From positions 1 to 64,000 of the forward strand of contig OMXX01000015.1 of NCBI GenBank assembly GCA_900315105.1: a stretch of DNA of 64,000 nucleotides, read 5' to 3'. Made by a program: the position numbers and the translations under genes. Below the pieces are notes generated by a model, which saw nothing but the letters and a program-made list of their open reading frames with translations, searched no databases and was not told the origin of the DNA. Below, in pieces: positions 44,755 through 52,307 of this stretch (its first letter is position 1; each line of letters opens with the position of its first letter). This stretch comes from an uncultured Prevotellaceae bacterium. Its GTDB lineage: Bacteria > Bacteroidota > Bacteroidia > Bacteroidales > Bacteroidaceae.

Positions 44755-45723
44755 TTACTTCACCATCACCTTCTTACCGTCAATGATATTCAAGCCCTTG
44801 ACTGGAGCTGTGAGGCGCTCGCCGGCAAAACTGAATACTGATGCCTTGCTCTCTTCTTCTGTGATGCTGTTGATTGCTGTGAGTGAAGAACTGTTAGCCT
44901 TCATCTCGTCAGCAGCAGTAACAAACAAGTGTCTCCAACCATTTGCCGTCTGATAGTCAGCCAGACAATCTGAAGGAATATCCACTGTACATATGCCTCT
45001 TGTAGGAAGCGAGATGAAAGTTTCATCCTCAATCTCAGAAGGGAATATATTCTGATTGATGATGTTCATAAGGTTCTTGCAGTTTCTGAACATATCCTCA
45101 ACGTTAGCGTTCTTGTTCACCGAAAGCGTTGTAAGGTCCATATCCTCAAGAGAAGTGCAGTCAGCAAACATCTGGCTGAAATCGGTCACGTTATGTGTGT
45201 CAAGGTCGAAAAGCGTGAATGTTGCCAATGACTTGCAACCGGCAAACATACTTGCCATGCTCGTAACGTTACTTGTTAGGAAGTTATCACGATATGGAGT
45301 AAACATTCCCTTTGCATAGAATGCCTCCTCGTCCTGTAAAGCTGTTGCCATACCGAACTCTATAACCTCAAGCGAAGTGCAGTTTGCAAACATACAACTC
45401 ATATCTGTCACCTCATTCGTATAGAAGTTATCGAGATACACCGCATTAAGATTAGTGCAGCCGCTGAACATATAGGTGCATGTCTTTGCAGCCACCGGAG
45501 TAGAGAAAGCCACCGTGGTAATCGCGTCCTTGAAGTTGCTCCAAGGAGCGGCATCGCCTTCCCATGTTCCGAGAACTGCATAGTCCTCTTCTGAAGAGAT
45601 GTTCAGGTTACCATCATTGTCGATAACCCATGTGCAGTCTCCAGATACGCCTTCCGCAATATTAGCAAATGCTGGAATTACAGTAAGCAAAGTTGCCCCT
45701 ACGAATGAGATAATACGTTTCAT
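44755..45723 (-). CDS. secreted BspA/DUF285-type repeat protein
   Basis: A 322-residue protein with a signal peptide (cleavage near AFA). It then has DUF285 (mycoplasma lipoprotein-type) repeats such as SCMFANCTSLEVIEFG, SMFAGCKSLATFTLF and QMFADCTSLEDMDL, and the C-terminal tail VFSFAGERLTAPVKGLNIIDGKKV. The tail matches the two LRR proteins 1-3 kb away on the other strand, though the repeat type differs. Probably a surface protein. It has a good promoter of its own. Confidence 0.88.
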   Translation of the reverse strand: MKRIISFVGATLLTVIPAFANIAEGVSGDCTWVIDNDGNLNISSEEDYAVLGTWEGDAAPWSNFKDAITTVAFSTPVAAKTCTYMFSGCTNLNAVYLDNFYTNEVTDMSCMFANCTSLEVIEFGMATALQDEEAFYAKGMFTPYRDNFLTSNVTSMASMFAGCKSLATFTLFDLDTHNVTDFSQMFADCTSLEDMDLTTLSVNKNANVEDMFRNCKNLMNIINQNIFPSEIEDETFISLPTRGICTVDIPSDCLADYQTANGWRHLFVTAADEMKANSSSLTAINSITEEESKASVFSFAGERLTAPVKGLNIIDGKKVMVK

Positions 45724-45841
45724 TTCTATTTCCTAATTAGATAGTTATCGCCTGCTGAGTTTTTATTCCCCTTTTTCAATTAGTTGCATCTTCAAGCTCT
45801 ATCTTGAATGTTTTTTCTCAGCTATAACAGTTTTACTGTTG

Positions 45842-45873
45842 CAAAATTAAGTATTTTTGTCAATTCAACCAAA
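45842..45873 (-). promoter_or_regulatory. promoter of the DUF285 gene
   Basis: Minus-strand TAATTTTG at 45842-45849 and TTTG at 45870-45873, 20 bases apart. Confidence 0.65.
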
Positions 45874-45986
45874 TTTTTTTCAAGAAAAAATGTTGTTTAT
45901 TACGAAACCAATACATTTTTACAGATTCACATTATGGATTGCAACACAATCACAATTTTTTCTTGTGAATTATCACGAAAATACCG

Positions 45987-47774
45987 TTAGAAGCAAACCT
46001 CCTCCAAAACACGATACCTTACCGTCTCTGAATCTTTTGTTGCCGGATTCCACAGCGGCATTTCCTTTATCAATCGCTCCACCTCATCGCAGCATTCCTT
46101 TCTGAGGTTTTCATTCTCATGAATCTTCAAATCGGTAACCGTACCGTCAACTTCAACGGTGAAATCAACCAAGATGCACTTTCCATCGCGCACCTTCTCC
46201 ACATCAGCATTAAGGTAATTATCGTTCGAAACGGCAATTCTACGGTTCTTTTCCACGTATTCATCGAAATCACGATAGCCATTACCAATCTCTGCCTCCA
46301 TATATACCCAATCCCCATATATCGTTGCTCGTGTATATGGAATATTACCCGGGTAAAGCAATTTACGCGATTTTATCGTCACCTTAGATGTAGCACCACG
46401 CCTCTTTACCGACACCTTCCTATCCTTAAACAGTTTCTTCAACTGACGCACGTATTTCGAAGTGAAAACGCCATCAATAACGATTCTATCCACATTTAGT
46501 TCTCCGAACCAATCGGGCAACTCGATCTCATCCATGAATTCCAGATGCAAGTCTCTCAGATATTCAATTTCCATGAACATCTCAGGCACCTTATAAAGGG
46601 TAAAATCTGGCTTCATATCAGGCCCATCCTTTTTCATCAAGTCGCGCAAGGTCATTTCCGATTCCGCCTTCTTCTCGCATACCATCCAACCAATTCTCGG
46701 ACGCATGGTATTGGCATCACCGTCAACATCCACGCCAACAAGACCTGCATGCACCGACATTCTTAACGTTTCTGTCTCCCCTTCTCTTTGGCATATAAAA
46801 GGTGCGCTCACCACGTTAGGCTTCATATCCTGAGTATCGTAGTTCACACTTTCCGGGGTACGGCCCTTCTTGTCAAACGGCATCAGTTTCAGGAACCAAC
46901 CGTCCAGTTTCGTAGGTTTGTCACGACCCACACAACTACTACGGGTTATTTCGTCAATTCTATCACGCTTCACTATATCCTGCCAGAACCTGACATTGGG
47001 CTTACCTTTGGAAGCGGCAACAAACTCTTCCAATATAGGCTCAAGTTCTTCAACCCAGTCCTCAATACCATAAACACTCAGTCTCCTTGTCTTATCCAGC
47101 ACTTTTCTCCAGTCATCAGACGTACCCTCTATAGTGATGGAAGGTATGCCACAGACACCAACAACCACCAAATAGTCAAAATACGCTTTCACGGTACTCA
47201 TCAGCGTGATTTGCGATGCCATGCGTTCCGTCTTTCCCGTTGTGGAGAAATCAGCCCTCATCAAATCGGCAAGGTTCCCCTTAGTGTTAGCGCCAATCTG
47301 CTTGTCGAAACCGTCAAACACCTCCTCCCAGTTAAAAGAAGGCGAGTGAACATCATCATCCCTATAAATCTTAACTTTAAGCAACTTCTTTCCACTATGA
47401 TTCACCAGCAAACTCCTGAAATTCTCAGGCTTTTCATTCACGAACTGGCAGAATCCCTGACTTATCATCGTCCATATAATATCAGGCGACAACACCACTG
47501 AGTGATGCTGCATATAGGCTTCCACGAGGCAGTCGAAGAACACGGATGAGGTTCTAAAGTAAAGAGAGTCTTCCCAACTCTTAGTCACAACACAGCCCGA
47601 ATCATCTTCCCTCGCCCATTCCTCTGCAACTTTGTCAGCAGTCTTATTAGCTTTCAGTCGCCCCACAGGCTTAAGTCCCTTATCCACGACAAAGGTATGC
47701 GCCGCATTTTGTGCTGCGCAGTATTCAGAAACACCGCCCATAAAGAGCAGAAAAGCTATAATATACTTCTTCAT
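45987..47774 (-). CDS. DUF4419 protein fused to a TonB C-terminal domain
   Basis: A 595-residue secreted protein: signal peptide to about residue 21, a DUF4419 domain (about 80-400: IIWTMISQGFCQFVNEKPENFR, DFSTTGKTERMASQITLM, VCGIPSITIEG), a strand-rich region, and a TonB C-terminal domain (about 520-595: VDFTVEVDGTVTDLKIHENEN, MPLWNPATKDSETVRYRV). DUF4419 is of unknown function; the TonB-like end normally touches the TonB box of outer-membrane receptors. There is no transmembrane segment beyond the signal peptide, so it is not a normal TonB. Confidence 0.85.
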   Translation of the reverse strand: MKKYIIAFLLFMGGVSEYCAAQNAAHTFVVDKGLKPVGRLKANKTADKVAEEWAREDDSGCVVTKSWEDSLYFRTSSVFFDCLVEAYMQHHSVVLSPDIIWTMISQGFCQFVNEKPENFRSLLVNHSGKKLLKVKIYRDDDVHSPSFNWEEVFDGFDKQIGANTKGNLADLMRADFSTTGKTERMASQITLMSTVKAYFDYLVVVGVCGIPSITIEGTSDDWRKVLDKTRRLSVYGIEDWVEELEPILEEFVAASKGKPNVRFWQDIVKRDRIDEITRSSCVGRDKPTKLDGWFLKLMPFDKKGRTPESVNYDTQDMKPNVVSAPFICQREGETETLRMSVHAGLVGVDVDGDANTMRPRIGWMVCEKKAESEMTLRDLMKKDGPDMKPDFTLYKVPEMFMEIEYLRDLHLEFMDEIELPDWFGELNVDRIVIDGVFTSKYVRQLKKLFKDRKVSVKRRGATSKVTIKSRKLLYPGNIPYTRATIYGDWVYMEAEIGNGYRDFDEYVEKNRRIAVSNDNYLNADVEKVRDGKCILVDFTVEVDGTVTDLKIHENENLRKECCDEVERLIKEMPLWNPATKDSETVRYRVLEEVCF

Positions 47775-47811
47775 TATCTCTTATTTTTAAAAGATTCAGG
47801 TCTTCAGTGTG

Positions 47812-47842
47812 CAAAGATACAAAGTTTCTCCCAATCTACCAA
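47812..47842 (-). promoter_or_regulatory. promoter of the DUF4419 gene
   Basis: Minus-strand TATCTTTG at 47812-47819 and TTG at 47840-47842, 20 bases apart. Confidence 0.6.
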
Positions 47843-47969
47843 GCGAAACCAAAGAAAAAAGATCAATCACCACTACTTGCCTTAGCATGATGAGTTGCAG
47901 CGAATAAAAGTAAATGGTAAATAGTTAAGGAGTTCTCTTTTTAAACTTTTACATTTTCAATTAAAATAC

Positions 47970-48026
47970 AAACGCAAAGACACAAAGTTTTTATCCTTAC
48001 CCCCTTTCCTTTGCGTCTTCGCGTTT
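47970..48026. repeat. AAACGCAAAGAC inverted repeat
   Basis: AAACGCAAAGACACAAAG (47970-47987) matches the complement of 48009-48026 at 16 of 18 positions. A related AACGCAAAGACAC stretch lies at 51094-51106. Confidence 0.7.
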
Positions 48027-48195
48027 AGTTTATTCGCAAGTTCATCAAGCTTCGCAAGTCTTAATAACTTGATATCTCAAACCCCATACAGAAGGTTACT
48101 CCGAGAGTTGTTGTTATGGCTGTTAGCACAACAGTCAACTCTATCGGCGTATCGTAACTTTTGACGCATCTTGAATTAGATTCATAAGTATATCA

Positions 48196-48270
48196 CTATC
48201 CTAAAGCATTCATGAAGTCTGCTATCAGATCATCCGTATTCTCAATTCCAAGCGAGACACGGAACGCATT
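48196..48270 (-). pseudogene. C-terminal remnant of a Cys/Met metabolism PLP enzyme
   Basis: Minus strand, 24 codons plus stop, reads NAFRVSLGIENTDDLIADF... then stop. This is the usual end of cystathionine gamma-synthase/O-acetylhomoserine lyase proteins (SVGIENxDDLIADL). Just upstream of it the frame breaks and the similarity ends, and no other part of the enzyme is seen, so it is a truncated relic. Confidence 0.65.
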
Positions 48271-48560
48271 TTGATATATTTGCTATTTCCTGTTTGTATC
48301 ATCATTTCAAAGACCGAATCGGATTTATGCCTTTGTCATCCTCCCCCTGTTCCATCGCTAATCCCCAACTCTAAATAGCGAGGGCAGAGCGAAGGGAGAG
48401 CGAAGGCAGAACCAGTCATGAGTGAAAAGTGAAGAGTGAAAAATTTAAGTTACACCGTTCGGCATTGGCGCCCTTGCCGTCAGGAACTCTCAACCTTCAA
48501 CTCTTGGCCTTTGTCTTTTGACCTTTGACTGATTCACGATGACAACGTGCACAGCACCTC

Positions 48561-48620
48561 GCACTCGAAAGATAACGAACGTCGGCTAAGAGCCGGTGCA
48601 TGTTTCAATCTTTCGAGTGC
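48561..48620. repeat. 13-bp perfect stem with inner hairpin and promoter-like edge
   Basis: GCACTCGAAAGAT (48561-48573) pairs perfectly with ATCTTTCGAGTGC (48608-48620). Inside is CGGCT-AAG-AGCCG (48583-48595). A minus-strand -7 element, TAACTTTG (48620-48627), abuts the right arm, so leftward RNA would start in the stem. It could be a small RNA locus, an operator or a mobile repeat. Confidence 0.6.
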
Positions 48621-48855
48621 AAAGTTACGAAAAAAGAAATTGTCAGAATACGAAAAAATACTTTTCGATACTTTAATACTTTACGATACGAAAAAATACG
48701 TATTTTCTCGATATTTTTTTTATCTATGCAGAATGAGCGGTGAGTTGCAGACTATCAATCAGTTGTGATATTAGTAATTTACAAGGATTTCATTCGTAAA
48801 AAAACTAACAAGTAAAAAACTAACATGGAGAAGAAAGAAATTCCGACTTGCGTCG

Positions 48856-48963
48856 ATGGGGGAAAGTAAATTGGAAGGATTCGTGGAGCTCTATCAGGAG
48901 TCGACTCATAAGTTCCAGGAGAGTGAAAAGGCTCGTGTGGCTGATGTGCTTGAGTATCAATGA
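48856..48963 (+). pseudogene. short open frame, possible gene fragment
   Basis: Thirty-five codons from ATG to TGA with protein-like composition (LEGFVELYQESTHKFQESEK, then ARVADVLEYQ). The frame is open upstream for about ten more codons. I do not recognise it. The location in a decayed region suggests a fragment rather than a working gene. Confidence 0.3.
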
Positions 48964-49183
48964 TGACAAAGGCTCATGGAAATGTGAAACAGCGATAGTA
49001 ACAATATTGCCGAGGAGGTAAACCCATTCAACAATCATTTTTTGTTAATCTGCGCCTTGTTGTGTTAAAGGTTGTTTATTTATGAATATTTTTGATGTAA
49101 ATCATTGCAATTTTGATAATTATTCATTATCTTTGCAATGGATTTAGTAAAAAAGTTTCCCCCTTTCATAATCAAATAATTTA

Positions 49184-49217
49184 GGCTAATCGAGACGTGA
49201 GTCACCGTTAGCCTTTT
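49184..49217 (+). terminator. hairpin with T-run in the gene-poor region
   Basis: GGCTAA and TTAGCC frame a small stem followed by TTTTTT. No gene on the plus strand ends nearby, so it may belong to a lost gene. Confidence 0.45.
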
Positions 49218-49228
49218 TTGTGGCTACC

Positions 49229-49375
49229 CTGTCCTTCCCCAAGGGAAGGCCCCATCCCCACCATACATCCACCCCCTACGGCCTACCAGTCCTTCCCAAA
49301 ATGGGTAGTCCGATGTTGATAACATCGGAGTATGTGACAAGCTCCCCCCCTCACCCCCTCCAGGGGAAGTAGATA
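49229..49375. repeat. C-rich palindromic repeats
   Basis: CCTTCCCCAAGGGAAGG (49232-49248), then C-rich sequence, the palindrome TCCGATGTTGATAACATCGGA near 49310-49330, and CCCCCTCCAGGGG. It has the general look of the other GC-rich repeat elements in the window, but in degenerate form. Confidence 0.55.
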
Positions 49376-49819
49376 CAATTGAGAGCGACGGGGAGATTTT
49401 CACCAAGATTTTTAGCATAGATTTTATCTAGATTTGGCTTCCCTTCGGCCGCCGACCTCTTCGACGTTCTGAAGGAGCTTGCGACTGAAACGGGATTTAT
49501 TTTTTTCTCATGATATTCTCGTGTAGATTTTCATCCTGATTTTTGAAATTTTAAAATCCTCGCTGAAAATCTAGAAAAAATCTGAGCTGAAAATAGTGGG
49601 AGGGATATTCTTTCTTTGTTTCGCTCGTGCCTCGCTCAGAAATCTAGAGAAAATCTGAGATTAAAATCGGGGTGAAAATAAATGAAAAATGAAAAGTGAA
49701 AAATCTGGGTGAGCATCTCCCCTATCCTAATTTTTCGACAAGAAAAAAGGCAAAAGTCATAACATGGAGCTATGCTTTTGCCCTTTATGGCTACCTTTCG
49801 GGTACGCGTGAAATAATTT

Positions 49820-50980
49820 TTAGCAGATCTTGCGGGAACCATCGCCAATAACGACATCGATGACTTTTGGCTCGTGTCCATACTTCTCTGCGAACTTCTT
49901 CTTTGCATCAGCAATGAAGGTGTCGTAGAGCTCGTCCTTGACGAGGTTGATGGTGCAGCCGCCAAAACCACCGCCCATGATGCGGGAGCCTGTCACGCCG
50001 TTTGCCTTGGCTATGTCGTTGAGGAAATCAAGCTCCTCACAGCTCACTTCGTAGTCCTTTGAGAGTCCCTGATGGGTGAGATACATCTGCTTGCCTACTT
50101 CTTCATAGTCGCCCTTAACAAGAGCGTCACACACGGCAAGTACGCGGTCTTTCTCTCCAAGTACGAAAGTGGCACGCTGTATGTCCTCTGCGCTTACATC
50201 AGCCTTGACTTCCTGAAGGTCTTCCCAAGAACAGTCGCGGAGAGTCTCTATGGTGCGCTCAGGATGGCGTTTCTGTACGGCTTTCGCAACGTTTTCGCAA
50301 GAGTTGCGTCGGTCGTTGTATGGAGAGCCTGCAAGTTCGTGCTTTACGCATGAATTGAGCAATACGAGCTTATAGCCCTGCGGATTGAAAGGAAAGTACT
50401 CAAACTCGCGTGTGTTGCAGTCGAGGCGCATGAGTTTACCAGCCTGTCCAAAGACGCTTGCAAACTGGTCCATAATACCGCAGTTGCAGCCGATATACTT
50501 ATGCTCAGTTGCCTGACCTGCGAGAACGATATCCCACTTGCTGATCTTGTTGTCGGCAAAGAGGTCGTTGAGAGCGCAACCGAAACAGCTTTCCAAAGCA
50601 GCTGAAGAGCTCATTCCTGCACCAAGAGGCACATCGCCGGCGAATGCCACGTTGAAGCCCTTGACATCTACACCGAGGAGACGGAACTCCTGTACCATGC
50701 CATAGATGAAGCGAGCCCATTGTGCTGACGGCCCCTTTGGGGCGTCAACCTTGAACTCCACCTTATCCTTGAGGTCGATGGAATATGCTATTACGGTATC
50801 AGTACCATTAGGGCGCACCTCAGCCATCACTCCCTGAGTAACAGCACCAGGGAAGACGAAACCGCCATTATAGTCGGTATGCTCGCCAATGAGGTTGATA
50901 CGTCCCGGAGAATGGTAGATGTTTCCGGTTAGTCCGTCGAAATGCTTAATGAAGCGACTTCTTACGAATTCAATATCCAT
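49820..50980 (-). CDS. galK: galactokinase
   Basis: A 386-residue GHMP kinase: N-terminal galactose-binding signature PGRINLIGEHTDYNGGFVFP, ATP loop PLGAGMSSSAALE, catalytic Asp region CGIMDQFASVFG, and the C-terminal motif GGGFGGCTINLV. It makes galactose 1-phosphate in the Leloir pathway. The frame opens at 50998, but the conserved start is the ATG at 50980. It lies downstream of galM on the same strand with a 208-base gap filled by repeats and a separate -7 element. Confidence 0.96.
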   Translation of the reverse strand: MDIEFVRSRFIKHFDGLTGNIYHSPGRINLIGEHTDYNGGFVFPGAVTQGVMAEVRPNGTDTVIAYSIDLKDKVEFKVDAPKGPSAQWARFIYGMVQEFRLLGVDVKGFNVAFAGDVPLGAGMSSSAALESCFGCALNDLFADNKISKWDIVLAGQATEHKYIGCNCGIMDQFASVFGQAGKLMRLDCNTREFEYFPFNPQGYKLVLLNSCVKHELAGSPYNDRRNSCENVAKAVQKRHPERTIETLRDCSWEDLQEVKADVSAEDIQRATFVLGEKDRVLAVCDALVKGDYEEVGKQMYLTHQGLSKDYEVSCEELDFLNDIAKANGVTGSRIMGGGFGGCTINLVKDELYDTFIADAKKKFAEKYGHEPKVIDVVIGDGSRKIC

Positions 50981-50992
50981 GTTAAAAAGCCT

Positions 50993-51057
50993 AACCAAGC
51001 CTTCCCAAAGGGAAGGATGTTTTATACATTCTTTCGCTATACAGGGAAGGCTTGGTT
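50993..51057. repeat. inverted repeat AACCAAGCCTTCCC in the galK leader
   Basis: AACCAAGCCTTCCC (50993-51006) and GGGAAGGCTTGGTT (51044-51057) pair perfectly, with a second small CTTCCC/GGGAAG hairpin inside. It lies 13 bases before the galK start in the mRNA leader. Another GC-rich copy (CCCTCCCTTTGGGAGGG) is at 51163-51179. Confidence 0.75.
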
Positions 51058-51102
51058 AATAAAGTTAGAATTAATATTATTGAACGCAAAGACACTAAGT
51101 CG

Positions 51103-51110
51103 CAAAGCTA
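51103..51110 (-). promoter_or_regulatory. possible galK -7 element
   Basis: TAGCTTTG on the minus strand, about 123 bases before galK, upstream of the inverted repeat. No clear -33 partner. Confidence 0.4.
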
Positions 51111-51188
51111 AATAAACTCTGTATCTATGTGTCTTTGCATCGAAATTACTATATCGCATCCCTCCCTTTGGGAGGGCCTGGGTGGGCT

Positions 51189-52271
51189 TTACTTTTCTAC
51201 ACCGAACTTATAGATGGTCTTCTGCTTGTAGCGCTCGCCTGGGTTGAGGACTACAGATGGGAAGTAAGGACGGTTTGGAGAATCTGGGAAGTGCTGAGCC
51301 TCGAGACAGATAGCAGAGCGCTTTGGAGCTGTGCAACCGAACTGGATTTCCTTACCGCTTGCGAAGTTGGCTGTATAAACCTGAAGACCTGGTTCTGTGG
51401 TGTAGCACTCGAGTGTACGACCAGTCTTTGGATCCTTAACGCGTGCAGCGAATGAGAGTTCGCCTACCTCGTTCTTGTTGAGCACGAAGTTGTGGTCGTA
51501 ACCGCTACCGTTCTTGATCTGCTCGTTGTCGGCATTGATCTCGAGACCGATCTTCTTTGGCTTGCGGAAGTCGAATGGAGTGCCTTCAACCTTGAGGATC
51601 TCACCAGTTGGGATGCTGACAGCATCGATAGGGAGATAGAAATCGGCGTTGAGCTCGAGATCCCAGTCCTCGATTGTAGGTGTTGGCTTAGCAATACCGC
51701 TGAGTGAGAAGAATGCGTGGTGAGTAAGGTTGATGATAGTCTTCTTGTTTGTTGTAGCAAGATACTCGATGATCAGCTCATTCTCGTTTGTCCATGTATA
51801 AACAACAGTTACATGAACCTCACCAGAGAAGCCTTCCTCACCGTAAGAGCTTACGTAGTTGAGTACGAGGGTGCTGTCGTTCATCTGAAGAGCATCCCAT
51901 ACACGAGCATGATAACCTGTAGGACCGCCGTGAAGATGGTTTGGACCGTCGTTAAGGGCTACATTATACTCCTTGCCATTGAGGATGAACTTACCCTCCT
52001 TGATACGGTTGCCGAAACGACCTATGAGAGTTGAGAGGAACGGCTCAGTTGTATTGATATAGTCATTGATGTTATCATGTCCCTGGATTACGTTGGCCAT
52101 ATTTCCGTCCTTGTCAGGAACCATGATAGCTGCAATAGCACCACCAAAGTTTGTTACTGCAATCTCAGCACCGTTTGAATTACGGAGTACATAGAGATCT
52201 GTCTGCTTTCCCTGGACGGTGGTCATGAAGTCTTCACGCTTCAAACCACAAATGTTTTCGCTTGTTGCCAT
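51189..52271 (-). CDS. galM: aldose 1-epimerase (galactose mutarotase)
   Basis: A 360-residue mutarotase: GRFGNRIKEGKF, the catalytic His regions NDGPNHLHGG and NLTHHAFFSLSG, and the catalytic Glu in AICLEAQHFPDSPN. It has no signal peptide, so it is the cytoplasmic form. It interconverts galactose anomers for GalK. It lies 36 bases after the porin gene. Confidence 0.95.
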   Translation of the reverse strand: MATSENICGLKREDFMTTVQGKQTDLYVLRNSNGAEIAVTNFGGAIAAIMVPDKDGNMANVIQGHDNINDYINTTEPFLSTLIGRFGNRIKEGKFILNGKEYNVALNDGPNHLHGGPTGYHARVWDALQMNDSTLVLNYVSSYGEEGFSGEVHVTVVYTWTNENELIIEYLATTNKKTIINLTHHAFFSLSGIAKPTPTIEDWDLELNADFYLPIDAVSIPTGEILKVEGTPFDFRKPKKIGLEINADNEQIKNGSGYDHNFVLNKNEVGELSFAARVKDPKTGRTLECYTTEPGLQVYTANFASGKEIQFGCTAPKRSAICLEAQHFPDSPNRPYFPSVVLNPGERYKQKTIYKFGVEK

Positions 52272-52307
52272 ATTAAGTTTATTGTTAAAAGGTTGTATAA
52301 TAAAATG

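Larger units (their letters stand above)
47775..49819. other. 2-kb region without an intact gene
   Basis: This long gap holds several inverted repeats, a 25-codon remnant of a cystathionine gamma-synthase-like gene, a short open frame and terminator-like hairpins, each listed separately. The other bases show no coding pattern. It looks like a decaying gene site now used by repeats. Confidence 0.7.

Noticed and set aside
44755..45723. Full type IX secretion C-terminal domain
   Set aside because: The conserved tail is only about 25-30 residues and lacks the beta-sandwich of the normal 70-80 residue signal. It is reported as a tail motif only.
48820..49038. 72-codon minus-strand frame
   Set aside because: It is antisense to a more protein-like plus-strand fragment and has no promoter or recognisable motif.
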